A DNA stretch of 64,000 nt, from assembly GCF_030580935.1 (NCBI RefSeq), contig NZ_JAUQOM010000001.1, forward strand, positions 496,001 through 560,000, written 5' to 3'. Below, in pieces: positions 1-9,227 of the stretch; the first letter of the stretch is position 1; each line of letters opens with the position of its first letter. The notes beneath the pieces were generated by a model. The model was not told the DNA's origin, did no database searches, and saw only the letters and a program-made list of their open reading frames with translations. Both the position numbers and the translations under genes were made by a program. Origin of the DNA: Sphingobium cyanobacteriorum. GTDB taxonomy: Bacteria; Pseudomonadota; Alphaproteobacteria; Sphingomonadales; Sphingomonadaceae.

Positions 1-1649
1 TATTCGGTGATCGGCACGCCCGCCCGGATCTGGAAGCCGGTCGTGGTCTGTTCATATGTCGTGTCGCGGTCGTTATTGTTGAGATACCGGAAGCTGTTCA
101 GGTCGCGGCGATAGATGTCGCCGCCGATCGCGATATTCTTGTCCAGGAAATAGGGTTCGGTAAAGCCCAGCTCGACCGACTTGGAATAGGCCGAATAATT
201 GACCGAGGCCCGCAATTCCTGGCCCTTGCCGCGGAAATTGCGCTGGGTGATCGACGCCGACACGATGAAGCGTTCAAGCGACGAGAAGCCCGCCGACAGC
301 GACAGTTCGCCGGTCGATTTTTCCTGGACGTTGGTTTCCAGCACGATGCGGTCGGGCGCGGAACCGGGCTTCTGCTCGATGTCCAGCTTCTCCTGGAAAT
401 AGCCGAGCGAATTGATCCGGTCCTTCGACCGCTTGACCAGGAAGCTGTTGAAGGCGTCGCCTTCGGCCAGGCGGAATTCGCGACGCACGACCTTGTCCTG
501 GGTCAGCGTGTTGCCGTTGATGTCGACCCGCTCGACATAGACGCGCGGCGCGTTGGCGATGCGGAAATTGATCCCCATCGTCAGCGATTCCTTGTCGCGG
601 TTGAAATCGGGCGACACGTCGGCAAAGGCATAGCCGAACAGGCCGGCCGTCTCGCTCAGCGTGTCGACCGTGTCCTCGACCTGCTTGGCGTTGTACCAGT
701 CGCCCTTCTTCATCGGCAGGCGCCGGGTCAGGCTGTCGCCCGACAGGTCGCGAATGTCCGATTCGACCTTCACGTCGCCGAACTTGTAGCGGTCGCCTTC
801 CTCCACCACATAGGTGATGATGAAGTCCTGCTTGTCGGGCGTCAGTTCCGCCACGGCGGAAATCACGCGGAAATCGGCATAGCCTTCGGTCAGGTAGAAC
901 TGGCGCAGCTTCTGCTGGTCATAGGCCAGGCGATCGGGATCATAGCTGGTGCCCGACGAAAAGACGCGGAACCAGCGCGACTGTTTCGTCACCATCTGGC
1001 TGCGCAGTTCGCCGTCCTTGAACTTGTCATTGCCGATGATGTTGATCTGGCGGACCTTGGACTTGGGGCCCTCGCTGATTTCGAACACGATATCGACGCG
1101 GTTCTGGTCCAGTTGCACCAGCTTGGGTTCGATCGTCGCGGCGAAGCGGCCTTGCCGGCGATAAAGCTCGACGATGCGGGCAACATCGGCGCGCACCTTG
1201 GACCGGGTGTAGATCTGCCGCGGGGCCAGCTTGATTTCCGGCCGGATCTTGTCCTCTTTCAGCCGCTTGTTGCCTTCCAGCACGATGCGGTTGATGACCG
1301 GATTTTCCTTCACCTCAACCGTCAGCGCGCCATTGTCGTTGCGGATTTGCACATCGGCGAACAATTCGGTTTCGTACAGGTCGCGCAGCGCCTGATCGAG
1401 CGATTCCTGGCTGTAGGGCTGGCCGATGCGCAGCTTGGTGTAGGACAGGACCGTATCCGGCTCCAGCCGCTGGGTGCCGGTGACGGTGATGGCGCGGACC
1501 GTGCCCTGCGGCGCGATCACCGGGGCAGCGACAGACGCGGCCGGCGCGGCGGCGTCCTGCGCCATGGCGGGGACGGCCGGGAGGCCCGCGATCATGGTCG
1601 TCGCCAACAGGGCGGCCACGACCGGGCGCTGCCTCAAGCTGCTGTTCAT
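1..1649 (-). CDS. bamA: Outer membrane protein assembly factor BamA (3' end cut by window edge)
   Basis: Central subunit of the BAM complex, which folds beta-barrel proteins into the outer membrane. A signal peptide covers about residues 1-31 (hydrophobic core, then a cleavage site after PAMA). It is followed by repeated POTRA-type segments to roughly residue 350 and then by the start of the Omp85 barrel, visible as the region around ELSLSAGFSS. About 549 codons are present and the C-terminal barrel strands lie off the window. The ATG at 1649 puts the signal peptide at the N-terminus; an in-frame ATG at 1664 is possible, but its GAGG lies too close. It is the last visible gene of the pyrH-frr-uppS-cdsA-dxr-rseP-bamA series, 90 nt after rseP. 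Confidence 0.95.
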   Translation of the reverse strand, partial: MNSSLRQRPVVAALLATTMIAGLPAVPAMAQDAAAPAASVAAPVIAPQGTVRAITVTGTQRLEPDTVLSYTKLRIGQPYSQESLDQALRDLYETELFADVQIRNDNGALTVEVKENPVINRIVLEGNKRLKEDKIRPEIKLAPRQIYTRSKVRADVARIVELYRRQGRFAATIEPKLVQLDQNRVDIVFEISEGPKSKVRQINIIGNDKFKDGELRSQMVTKQSRWFRVFSSGTSYDPDRLAYDQQKLRQFYLTEGYADFRVISAVAELTPDKQDFIITYVVEEGDRYKFGDVKVESDIRDLSGDSLTRRLPMKKGDWYNAKQVEDTVDTLSETAGLFGYAFADVSPDFNRDKESLTMGINFRIANAPRVYVERVDINGNTLTQDKVVRREFRLAEGDAFNSFLVKRSKDRINSLGYFQEKLDIEQKPGSAPDRIVLETNVQEKSTGELSLSAGFSSLERFIVSASITQRNFRGKGQELRASVNYSAYSKSVELGFTEPYFLDKNIAIGGDIYRRDLNSFRYLNNNDRDTTYEQTTTGFQIRAGVPITE

Positions 1650-1739
1650 CGCTGTCACCCGCATCACCTCAAAAAATTCCGATTCAATGTTTCTGCCGCA
1701 ACAGACGCCGCCGAACGCGGCATCCCTGCCCGATGCGCG

Positions 1740-2873
1740 TCAACCGATCAAGCCGGACAGGCTTTTCCACAGCCCGAAAGACGACAAATCGTTGAAAGTC
1801 ACCAGCAGCATCATCGCCATCAGCACGGCCAGACCCGACCGATAGGCCCATTCCTGCGCCGCCGCGCTGACCGGCCGCCGCTGCACCGCCTCTATCCCGT
1901 AAAAAAGCAGATGCCCGCCATCCAGCATGGGAATTGGCAACAGGTTGATGAACCCCAAGTTAATCGAGATGAGCGCGGCGAAGAAGATGAAACTTTCGAT
2001 CCCCAGAGTCGCCGCCTGCCCGGACACCTGGGCGATCTTCAATGGCCCACCCAGTTCCTTGACCGATCGGCCGCCGCTGACGATCTGGCCCAGCGTTTCG
2101 ACCATGGTGCGGATGATCTGGCCGGTGCGCTCGATCGCCACGACCGGCGCGCGCAGCAGGCTGACCGGCTCGATCACCGGCTTGCCGGGGGCCAGCCCCA
2201 GACGACCGATCTGGAATGTGTTGCCCATGCCGTCATCTTCGGTCACGCTGCCGATCCGACCCTGCCGGACGATGCGCTTGCCCGCGCGATCGATGACGAT
2301 CTCGACCGGATCGCCGGGACGGATCTGGGCATAGAGGCGGATATCGTCGAACGTGTCCATCGCCCGGCCACCCAGCGACACGATGCGGTCGCCCGCGACA
2401 ATCCCCGCCGCCGCCGCCGCACTGCCGGGCTGCACCTGACCGGCGACGGCCGGCGTGCGGCTTTCGCCATGGACGAAGGCGAAGGTCGCCAATATCAGGA
2501 TCGCGAACAGGAAATTGATCGCCGGCCCGGCCGCCACGATCGCCGCGCGTTGCCACAGCGGCTTGGCCGGGAAGCTCTGCGCCCGTTCGGACGCGGGCAT
2601 TTCCAGCCACGCCGGATCGGTCTGGCTGGCCGCGTTCATGTCGCCCTTGAAGCGGACATAGCCGCCCAGCGGCAGCGCCGCGACGCGCCAGCGGGTGCCG
2701 CGCCTGTCGACCCAGGCGAACAGTTCCGGCCCGAAGCCGATCGAAAACGCCTCCGCCTTCACGCCGCACCAGCGCCCGACCAGATAATGGCCCAGCTCAT
2801 GCACGAACACGAGCGGCCCTATGACCGCCACGAAGGCGAGCACGGTCATCAGGAAACCGGGGGACTGGATCAA
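1740..2873 (-). CDS. rseP: RseP-type intramembrane zinc metalloprotease (site-2 protease)
   Basis: Membrane-embedded protease of family M50 that cleaves transmembrane anti-sigma factors and leftover signal peptides. The zinc motif HELGH lies in the first membrane segment (about residues 25-29). A PDZ domain follows around residues 125-210, and the second catalytic motif, LLPIPMLDGGHL, is near residue 320. It has one PDZ domain where the Escherichia coli protein has two, consistent with its 377 residues. The chosen start is a TTG that overlaps the dxr stop codon. An ATG eight codons later is possible but would shorten the first membrane segment. It is translationally coupled to dxr. Confidence 0.93.
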   Translation of the reverse strand: MIQSPGFLMTVLAFVAVIGPLVFVHELGHYLVGRWCGVKAEAFSIGFGPELFAWVDRRGTRWRVAALPLGGYVRFKGDMNAASQTDPAWLEMPASERAQSFPAKPLWQRAAIVAAGPAINFLFAILILATFAFVHGESRTPAVAGQVQPGSAAAAAGIVAGDRIVSLGGRAMDTFDDIRLYAQIRPGDPVEIVIDRAGKRIVRQGRIGSVTEDDGMGNTFQIGRLGLAPGKPVIEPVSLLRAPVVAIERTGQIIRTMVETLGQIVSGGRSVKELGGPLKIAQVSGQAATLGIESFIFFAALISINLGFINLLPIPMLDGGHLLFYGIEAVQRRPVSAAAQEWAYRSGLAVLMAMMLLVTFNDLSSFGLWKSLSGLIG

Positions 2874-4027
2874 GCGGTCAATCTTTCCATCACTTGGCCC
2901 GCTTCCGCGCGGGCTTGCGCATCCGCCGCCAGCACATCATCGATCGTGCCGGGCCTTGGCGCGCTATAGCGATCCAACACATCTTCCACAATCATGGCAA
3001 TATCAAGGAAGCCGATGCGCCCGTCCAGGAAAGCGGCAACCGCCACTTCATTGACCGCGTTCAGTATCGCGGGCGTCGCTCCGCCCGCCTCGGCCGCCTG
3101 CCGCGCCAGCCGAAGCGCCGGAAAACGTTCCGTATCAGGTGCTTCGAAATCGAGCCTGCCAATGCGTGCCAGGTCCAGCGGCTGGCACGGTGTCGCGATC
3201 CGCTGTGGCCAGGCCAGCGCATGGGCAATCGGTATCCGCATGTCGGGCGATCCCAACTGCGCCAGTGTCGATCGGTCGCGATATTCGACCATCGAATGAA
3301 TCACCGACTGGGGATGGACGAGGATCTCGATCCGGTCCAGCCCGACCGGGAAGAGGTGCGCCGCCTCGATGAATTCCAGCCCCTTGTTCATCATCGTCGC
3401 ACTGTCGACGCTGATCTTCGCGCCCATCGACCAGTTGGGATGGGCGACGGCCTGGGCCGGGGTGATGCCGACCATCTCGGCCCGGCTGCGGGTGCGGAAC
3501 GGGCCGCCGCTGGCGGTCAGGATGATTCTTGCCACATCATCCAGGGAACTGCCGGCAAGGCATTGGAAGATCGCATTATGTTCACTATCTACCGGCAACA
3601 GGGTCGCCCCCGACGCCCGCGCCGCGTCCATCATCAGCCCGCCGGCCGACACCAGCGATTCCTTGTTGGCCAGCGCGACCGTGCCGCCGGCCCTGAGCGC
3701 CGCCATGGTGGGCCGCAGGCCAGCGCAGCCGACGATCGCCGCCATGGTCCAGTCCGCGCCCAGTGCCGCCGCCGCGACCAGCGCGTCCTCGCCCGCCGCG
3801 ACCTCGACCCCCGACCCGGCGAGCGCGTCCCGGAGCGCGCCGTAGAGCCGCGCCTGCCCGATCACCGCGACCTGTGCGCCCGTCTCGCGCGCGATCGTCG
3901 CCAAGCTGTCAACATCGCTGTTCGCGGTCAGCGCAACGACCCGGTAGGCGTCTGGATCGCGCCGCACCAGGTCCAGGGTCGAAAGGCCTACGGAACCCGT
4001 GGCGCCAAAGATCGAAACGCTCTTCAT
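2870..4027 (-). CDS. dxr: 1-deoxy-D-xylulose 5-phosphate reductoisomerase
   Basis: Catalyses the NADPH-dependent rearrangement and reduction of DXP to 2-C-methyl-D-erythritol 4-phosphate, the committed step of the MEP isoprenoid pathway, in the cytoplasm. The N-terminal GATGSVG is the NADPH-binding loop. LPVDSEHNAIFQ carries the metal-binding acidic residues, and SVDSATMMNKGLE is the typical substrate and metal region. The 385 residues match the family length. Its start overlaps the cdsA stop by 4 nt and its stop overlaps the rseP start, so the three genes are probably translated in a coupled way. The product feeds undecaprenyl phosphate synthesis by the neighbouring uppS. Confidence 0.97.
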   Translation of the reverse strand: MKSVSIFGATGSVGLSTLDLVRRDPDAYRVVALTANSDVDSLATIARETGAQVAVIGQARLYGALRDALAGSGVEVAAGEDALVAAAALGADWTMAAIVGCAGLRPTMAALRAGGTVALANKESLVSAGGLMMDAARASGATLLPVDSEHNAIFQCLAGSSLDDVARIILTASGGPFRTRSRAEMVGITPAQAVAHPNWSMGAKISVDSATMMNKGLEFIEAAHLFPVGLDRIEILVHPQSVIHSMVEYRDRSTLAQLGSPDMRIPIAHALAWPQRIATPCQPLDLARIGRLDFEAPDTERFPALRLARQAAEAGGATPAILNAVNEVAVAAFLDGRIGFLDIAMIVEDVLDRYSAPRPGTIDDVLAADAQARAEAGQVMERLTA

Positions 4028-4803
4028 TCACCCAATGCCAGCAAAAGATAAAGCAGGGCCGCGATCGGTGCGGCGGCGACCACGCCGTCCAGCCGGTCCA
4101 TCACCCCGCCATGACCGGGCAGCAACGTGCCGCTGTCCTTGACCCCGGCCTTGCGCTTCATGTGACTTTCCAGCAGGTCGCCCAGTTGCGCCGCCACCGC
4201 CAGCAGGCCGCTGGCCGCCGCCAACTGGATCGGCAATCCGGCAAAGCGGTGCAGCAGGAAGCCCAGCACCAGCGCCGCCAGCACCCCGCCCGCCAGCCCC
4301 GACCAGGTCTTGGACGGGCTGATCCGCGGGGCCAGCTTCGGCCCGCCGATCGAGCGGCCGGCGAAATAGGCGCCGATGTCGGTCGCCCAGACCAGGCCCA
4401 GCGCCCAGAAAGCAAGCAACAGCCCATAGGCATAAGGCGCCACTCCGCGCAGATAGAGCAGGGCCGTGATCGGCACGCAGATATAGGGGATGCCCAGCGC
4501 CAGCTTCGCGTTGCGGCTGGTGAACAGCACGAAGAAGAACGCTGCCGCCGCCGCGATCAGCACCGGCCAGTCGATCCCGGCCGCCAGCGGGCAGAGCAGC
4601 GCCAGCGGGATCGATACGGCGAACATCGCCGCCTTGCGCTGGTCACGGTTCGCGCCGGTCAGGTCGCCCCATTCGCCCTGCATCAGGACGCCCGCCACCA
4701 CCAGCAGCGTCCAGAAGAACAGCCCGCCGGCCAGCAGCGCGCCCAGCGCCACCGCGATCAGTGCGACGCCGACGACCGTGCGGGTGCGCAATTCGCTCGT
4801 CAT
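4024..4803 (-). CDS. cdsA: Phosphatidate cytidylyltransferase
   Basis: Integral membrane enzyme making CDP-diacylglycerol from CTP and phosphatidic acid, the precursor of all phospholipids in the cell. The sequence is a run of hydrophobic helices. The conserved cytidylyltransferase signature spans the region around GPKLAPRISPSKTWSG, and the typical KRKAGVKDSGTLLPGHGG segment is near the C-terminus. The ATG at 4803 was preferred over an upstream frame start inside uppS, because the protein then begins with a short polar tail directly before the first membrane helix. It begins 4 nt after the uppS stop and overlaps dxr by 4 nt. Confidence 0.95.
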   Translation of the reverse strand: MTSELRTRTVVGVALIAVALGALLAGGLFFWTLLVVAGVLMQGEWGDLTGANRDQRKAAMFAVSIPLALLCPLAAGIDWPVLIAAAAAFFFVLFTSRNAKLALGIPYICVPITALLYLRGVAPYAYGLLLAFWALGLVWATDIGAYFAGRSIGGPKLAPRISPSKTWSGLAGGVLAALVLGFLLHRFAGLPIQLAAASGLLAVAAQLGDLLESHMKRKAGVKDSGTLLPGHGGVMDRLDGVVAAAPIAALLYLLLALGE

Positions 4804-4807
4804 CGCA

Positions 4808-5548
4808 TCACAATCCGCCGAACCGGCGGTCCCTCGATCGGAAGGCGTCGAGCGCCTGGCGCAGCGCGCGCCCGTCGAAATCGGGCCATAGCATGTCGGT
4901 GAAATAGAGTTCGGCATAGGCCGCCTGCCACAGCATGAAATTGCTGAGCCGCTGTTCCCCCGACGTGCGGATCAGCAGGTCGAGCGGTGGCAGGTCGGCG
5001 GTATCGAGCGCCGCGTCAATATCGCCCACGCCAATGTCCTGCGCGCTGATCTCGCCACCTGCCACGCGCGCGGCGATCCGCTGCGCCGCGCGCACCATCT
5101 CGTCCTGCGCGCCATAGTTGAGCGCGATCGCGACCACCGGCCCGCTATTGCCAGCGGTGCGCGCCATCGCGCCGTCGATCATCTCGACCAGCGCGGGTTC
5201 GAGCGCGCGATAATTGCCGATGACCCGCAACCGCACGCCATTGGCATGAAATTCGTCCAGGTCCGACTGGATGAAATGGCGCAGCAGCCCCATCAGGTCG
5301 GACACTTCGCTCGCCGGCCGCTTCCAGTTTTCCGAGGAAAAGGCATAGAGCGTCAGGCATTCCAGCCCCATCTCCCGCGCCGCGCGCGCGACCCGGCGCA
5401 CCGCTTCCACGCCCGCGCGATGACCGGCAATGCGCGGCAGCAGGCGCTTTTTCGCCCAGCGTCCATTGCCGTCCATGATGATGGCGACGTGGCGCGCACC
5501 ATGGGATGGCGCGGTGCTGGGCAGATCGGGCTTGGCTTGTGTGGCCAT
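4808..5548 (-). CDS. uppS: Isoprenyl (undecaprenyl diphosphate) synthase
   Basis: Cis-prenyltransferase that extends farnesyl diphosphate with isopentenyl diphosphate to the C55 lipid carrier used for peptidoglycan and polysaccharide synthesis. AIIMDGNGRWA holds the catalytic Asp and the Gly-Asn-Gly-Arg phosphate-binding residues. YAFSSENWKRP and the C-terminal LIRTSGEQRLSNFMLWQ motif are also typical. Starting at the ATG at 5548 gives 246 residues, the usual size; a longer frame upstream would overlap frr's 3' region and adds only a basic, low-complexity tail. It sits between frr and cdsA in the envelope operon. Confidence 0.96.
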   Translation of the reverse strand: MATQAKPDLPSTAPSHGARHVAIIMDGNGRWAKKRLLPRIAGHRAGVEAVRRVARAAREMGLECLTLYAFSSENWKRPASEVSDLMGLLRHFIQSDLDEFHANGVRLRVIGNYRALEPALVEMIDGAMARTAGNSGPVVAIALNYGAQDEMVRAAQRIAARVAGGEISAQDIGVGDIDAALDTADLPPLDLLIRTSGEQRLSNFMLWQAAYAELYFTDMLWPDFDGRALRQALDAFRSRDRRFGGL

Positions 5549-5591
5549 CAGAAGGACATGCGTGACTTGGCCGCGAAAGGAAAGCCCCGGC

Positions 5592-6149
5592 TTACTGGCC
5601 GAGGATTTCCTTTTCCTTCGCGCTTGCCGCCGCATCGATGTCCGCAATCGCGCCATCGGTCAGCTTCTGGACTTCGGTTTCCAGCCGCTTGCGCTCGTCT
5701 TCGCTGATCTCGCCCTTCTTCTCGTCGGTTTTCAGGCTGTCCATGCCGTCGCGGCGGACGTTGCGCACCGCGATGCGCGCGCCTTCGGCATATTTGCTGG
5801 CGAGCTTCGCCAGTTCCTTGCGCCGTTCCTCGGTCAGGTCGGGGATCGGCAGGCGCAGCGTCTGCCCGTCGACGATCGGGTTGAGGCCCAGGCCCGCCGA
5901 GCGGATCGCCTTGTCCACCGGACCCACATTGGTCTTGTCCCACACCTGGACCGACAACATGCGCGGTTCGGGCGCGGACACGGTGGCCACCTGATTGAGC
6001 GGCATCGACGCGCCATAGACCGTCACCGTCACCGGATCGAGCAGCATCACATTGGCGCGGCCGGTGCGCAGGCCCGACAGGTCGCCCTTGAGCGATTCGA
6101 GCGCGCCGGCCATGCGGCGTTCGAGGTCGGATTTGTCATATTGCGGCAT
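5592..6149 (-). CDS. frr: Ribosome recycling factor
   Basis: Cytoplasmic factor that, together with EF-G, splits the post-termination ribosome. The 185-residue length and the sequence (the N-terminal [27 protein letters not shown] region, quoted in part; the middle [15 protein letters not shown]; the helical C-terminus) match the family along its full length. An AGGAG lies about 12 nt before the ATG. It starts 5 nt after the pyrH stop, as in most bacteria where pyrH and frr are paired. Confidence 0.97.
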   Translation of the reverse strand: MPQYDKSDLERRMAGALESLKGDLSGLRTGRANVMLLDPVTVTVYGASMPLNQVATVSAPEPRMLSVQVWDKTNVGPVDKAIRSAGLGLNPIVDGQTLRLPIPDLTEERRKELAKLASKYAEGARIAVRNVRRDGMDSLKTDEKKGEISEDERKRLETEVQKLTDGAIADIDAAASAKEKEILGQ

Positions 6150-6154
6150 GGTTT

Positions 6155-6889
6155 TCAGCGCTCCTGATTTTGCACGATCGTCGCGACACCCTGCCCGGCG
6201 AGCACCGTGGCAAGGTTGCCGGTTTCGCGGATGTTGAACACGACGATGGGGATGTTATTTTCACGGCACAGGGCGATGGCGCTGGCGTCCATCACCTTGA
6301 GATTGTCGTTCAGCACCTGGTCGAAGCTGATCGTGTCGTAACGCACCGCATCGGCCACCTGCTTGGGATCGGCATTATAGACGCCATCGACGCTGGTGCC
6401 CTTGAACAGCGCGTCGCAGTTCATTTCGGCCGCGCGCAGCGCCGCGGTGGTATCGGTGGTGAAGAAGGGGCTGCCGGTGCCGGCGGCGAAAATGACGATC
6501 CGGCCCTTTTCCATGTGCCGCTCCGCCTTGCGCCGGATATAGGGTTCGCACACCGACGCCATCGGGATCGCCGACTGGACGCGGGTGTCATAGCCCAGCT
6601 TTTCCAGCCCGTTCTGCACCGCCAGCGCGTTCATGACGGTCGCCAGCATCCCCATATAGTCCGCGCTCGCCCGGTCGAACCCCTTGGCCGCGCCGGCCAG
6701 CCCGCGAAAGATGTTGCCGCCGCCCACGACGACGCAGATTTCAAAGCCCGCATCCTTGGCCGCGGCGATTTCGCCCGCGACGCGGTTGACCGTTTCGGGT
6801 TCGATGCCGAACTGCCCCTGCCCCATCAGCACTTCGCCGGACAATTTCAACAGGATACGCTTGTAGGCGGGCCGGGTCATGCGGGGCAA
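6155..6889 (-). CDS. pyrH: UMP kinase
   Basis: Phosphorylates UMP to UDP in pyrimidine nucleotide synthesis; a hexameric, allosterically regulated enzyme of the amino-acid kinase fold. [13 protein letters not shown] is the N-terminal phosphate-binding motif, [10 protein letters not shown] the second glycine-rich loop, and [17 protein letters not shown] the nucleotide-site signature. The start may be the ATG at 6889 or the ATG three codons later; neither has a strong ribosome-binding site. In most relatives pyrH directly follows tsf. Here the two are separated by an oppositely oriented foreign-looking gene. Confidence 0.96.
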   Translation of the reverse strand: MPRMTRPAYKRILLKLSGEVLMGQGQFGIEPETVNRVAGEIAAAKDAGFEICVVVGGGNIFRGLAGAAKGFDRASADYMGMLATVMNALAVQNGLEKLGYDTRVQSAIPMASVCEPYIRRKAERHMEKGRIVIFAAGTGSPFFTTDTTAALRAAEMNCDALFKGTSVDGVYNADPKQVADAVRYDTISFDQVLNDNLKVMDASAIALCRENNIPIVVFNIRETGNLATVLAGQGVATIVQNQER

Positions 6890-7122
6890 GAATCCTTGAT
6901 ACGTGGCAGGGAAAGCGGCCGGACATTAGGGGCGCAAGCGCCCGATGGGAAGGGCGATTGTTGGCCAAAGCAATCAAGCCCGCCTTTCGCCAACACCTCT
7001 CTTTGACGTGCAGCACATCTTTGACGTGCGACCCAACCTGCCTTGTCGCGCATCGTTTTACGATTATTAAAACAGATCAATGTAGTCAGGGAAAAAGCAT
7101 CACTTTAACTGGGAAGTCAGTC

Positions 7123-8133
7123 ATGTTCCTGCGCCACTGCCCCCGGCAACACTTCATTAATTGGAAACCTATAATCAGAGTCATCGCTACATCCATAGCT
7201 CTGGCGCAGGCAGGAACAGCATTTACCGCCAATATTAATCACAGAAAAATATCCGACAAGATGGAAGCGATTATTATATCAGGCGAAATCGACAATAGTG
7301 ACGTTAAAAATTTCCGCGAAATTGCGGTCAAATATCCTGAATCAGTTGTTATATTGAACAGCAATGGCGGGTCGCTAATTCCCGCAATTGAAATCGGGAA
7401 AATAATACGCATCTCAGGTTTCTATACACTCGTACCGCCACAAGCGAAATGCACATCTTCATGCGCTTTGATATGGGTAGCCGGAGACAAGCGGTTTCTC
7501 TCAAAGACCGGAATGGTGGGCTTTCATGCCAGTTATCGCGACCACAATGGAAGAGTAGAGGAATCTGGCCTAGGCAACGCGCTGGTAGGCAACTATCTAA
7601 CTTTACTGAACTTTTCTCAGAAGGCGATCATCTTTGCTACGACTGCGTCACCTGATAAAATTTTCTGGCTGAACCGAGCCAATCAGTCAGTCGCTGATAT
7701 TTCGTTCGAAGATTTCGATCTGCCCGCCCCAAAGGATTCTGCTCCTCCGCCTATCCAGACGGTTCGGACGCCACCGCCAGTGTTTAACCCTGCGCCACCC
7801 AAAGCGTCCAGCGACGTCCAATGGATTGAATATGCGAGCACTAGCGCCGGGACAGTATTTTACTACGATCTGAGTTCCGTAAAGCGAACAAGCGGACGAA
7901 TTAGCGTATGGATCCTTGCAGATTATTCCAAGAACGCGAAGGTTGCTCACCGGAGCAGCAAGGATCTCTACGAATATGATTGCCCAAACCAAACGTCGCG
8001 AAGCAAAATTTCTATTGACTATGACTCGTCAGGATCGGTGATAAGATCAAGCAGTCTTAGCCCTTATGCTTCGTTTGAACCTCTGGTTCCTGAAACGGTC
8101 GGGATGGCATTGTGGCAGGAGATTTGTCAGTAA
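7123..8133 (+). CDS. Exported ClpP-fold protein with C-terminal Adhesin_E-like domain, foreign-looking
   Basis: A protein of 336 residues with a likely signal peptide (hydrophobic stretch around residues 19-34). Residues 45-200 look like a ClpP/crotonase-fold periplasmic protein: NSNGGSL, CTSSCALIWVAG and VGFHAS correspond to the oxyanion, nucleophile and helix regions of that fold. The first Ser of the SSC motif is the plausible nucleophile. After a Pro-rich linker (about 205-235), residues 240-336 resemble the surface-adhesin E domain, with WIEYASTS, VWILADYS, the YDC motif and a final Cys near the end. The gene is clearly AT-rich: 22 G or C among the 60 bases at 7261-7320. It also runs opposite to its neighbours, so transfer is likely. 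Function unknown. Confidence 0.8.
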   Translation: MFLRHCPRQHFINWKPIIRVIATSIALAQAGTAFTANINHRKISDKMEAIIISGEIDNSDVKNFREIAVKYPESVVILNSNGGSLIPAIEIGKIIRISGFYTLVPPQAKCTSSCALIWVAGDKRFLSKTGMVGFHASYRDHNGRVEESGLGNALVGNYLTLLNFSQKAIIFATTASPDKIFWLNRANQSVADISFEDFDLPAPKDSAPPPIQTVRTPPPVFNPAPPKASSDVQWIEYASTSAGTVFYYDLSSVKRTSGRISVWILADYSKNAKVAHRSSKDLYEYDCPNQTSRSKISIDYDSSGSVIRSSSLSPYASFEPLVPETVGMALWQEICQ

Positions 8134-8165
8134 TAAAAAGGGCGCCCCGCAGGACGCCCCTTTCC
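8134..8165. terminator. Bidirectional Rho-independent terminator between tsf and the plus-strand gene
   Basis: Read on the minus strand, an 8-bp GC stem (GGGCGTCC with GGGCGCCC, one G-U pair) with a TGCG loop is followed by TTTTTATT, just after tsf. On the plus strand the same stem is followed by TTTCCTTTT. It lies between two convergent genes and can serve both. Confidence 0.8.
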
Positions 8166-8191
8166 TTTTCCATATCGCGTGACGCGAAAGA

Positions 8192-9118
8192 TCAGACGCC
8201 GGCAGCAGCAGCCACTTCGGCGGCGAAGTCGCTGACTTCCTTTTCGATGCCTTCGCCGAGCTGGAAGCGGACATAGCTTTTGAGCGTGATCGACTTGCCG
8301 GCATCCTTGGCCGCCTTGGCGACGACATCGGCAACCGGGGTCTTGTTATCCATCACGAACAATTGGCTGAGCAACGCCTGTTCCTTGGCGAACTTGGCGA
8401 CCGCGCCGTCGACCATCTTGGCGACGATTTCGGCGGGCTTGCCGCTTTCGGCAGCCTTTTCAGCGGCGATGGCGCGTTCACGCTCCAGCAGCGCGGGGTC
8501 GATGTCAGCCGCCGACAGCGCCAGCGGGAAGGCCGCGGCGATGTGCATGGCCAGTTGCTTGCCCAGCGGCTCCAGCACGTCGGCCGGTGCATCGCCTTCC
8601 AGCGCGACCAGCACGCCGATCTTGCCCAGGCCCGGCGCAGCCGCGTTGTGGACATAGGGGACGACGACGCCCTGGGTCACGGACACATGGGCGACGCGGC
8701 GGACATTCTGGTTCTCGCCGATGGTGGCGATGTTGGCGACCAGCTTTTCAGCGATCGTGCCGCCGGCCGGATGGGCCTGCGCCGACAACGCTTCGGCGTC
8801 GGCCGCGCCGGTTTCGAGCGCGACGGCCGACACGGTGCGGACGAAGTCCTGGAACTGGTCGTTCTTGGCGACGAAGTCGGTTTCGCTGTTCACTTCGACG
8901 GCGACGCCCTTGGTGCCGGCGACAGCCACGCCGACCAGACCTTCAGCGGCGGTGCGGCTCGACTTCTTCTGCGCGGCGGCCAGACCCTTGGCACGCAGCC
9001 AGTCGGTTGCCGCTTCGATGTCGCCATTGGCTTCGGTGAGCGCCTTCTTGCAATCCATCATGCCCGCGCCCGAACGGTCGCGCAGTTCCTTGACGGCGGC
9101 AGCGGTAATCTCGGCCAT
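8192..9118 (-). CDS. tsf: Translation elongation factor Ts
   Basis: Guanine-nucleotide exchange factor that regenerates EF-Tu-GTP. The N-terminal ubiquitin-associated-like domain ends in [17 protein letters not shown], which is characteristic, and [16 protein letters not shown] is the conserved core motif that contacts the EF-Tu nucleotide pocket. The 308 residues are normal for alphaproteobacteria. An AGGAG lies 9 nt before the ATG. It is the second gene of the rpsB-tsf pair, from which it is separated by 109 nt containing a strong stem-loop. Confidence 0.97.
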   Translation of the reverse strand: MAEITAAAVKELRDRSGAGMMDCKKALTEANGDIEAATDWLRAKGLAAAQKKSSRTAAEGLVGVAVAGTKGVAVEVNSETDFVAKNDQFQDFVRTVSAVALETGAADAEALSAQAHPAGGTIAEKLVANIATIGENQNVRRVAHVSVTQGVVVPYVHNAAAPGLGKIGVLVALEGDAPADVLEPLGKQLAMHIAAAFPLALSAADIDPALLERERAIAAEKAAESGKPAEIVAKMVDGAVAKFAKEQALLSQLFVMDNKTPVADVVAKAAKDAGKSITLKSYVRFQLGEGIEKEVSDFAAEVAAAAGV

Positions 9119-9159
9119 GTTTCGGCTCCTAATTTCAGTGTTTCAAATATGAATGCTCA

Positions 9160-9204
9160 GACAGGCGTTAGGGCGCGTCCCCGAAGAGCGCGCCCTAGCC
9201 TGTC
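9160..9204 (-). other. Long stem-loop in the rpsB-tsf intergenic region
   Basis: The arms at 9160-9177 and 9189-9204 pair as a 9-bp TAGGGCGCG stem extended by a 7-bp GACAGGC stem, with a two-base bulge between them and an 11-base loop. No T-run follows on either strand, so it is probably not a simple terminator. Its position between rpsB and tsf suggests partial termination, mRNA processing or stability control that sets the ratio of the two products. Confidence 0.6.
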
Positions 9205-9227
9205 ATTCCTACAGTCGTGCGACGCTC

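Noticed and set aside
1113..2969. Long plus-strand open frame of more than 600 codons
   Set aside because: It is antisense to bamA and rseP, is rich in Arg, His and Asp as expected of a GC-rich shadow, and has no recognisable domain.
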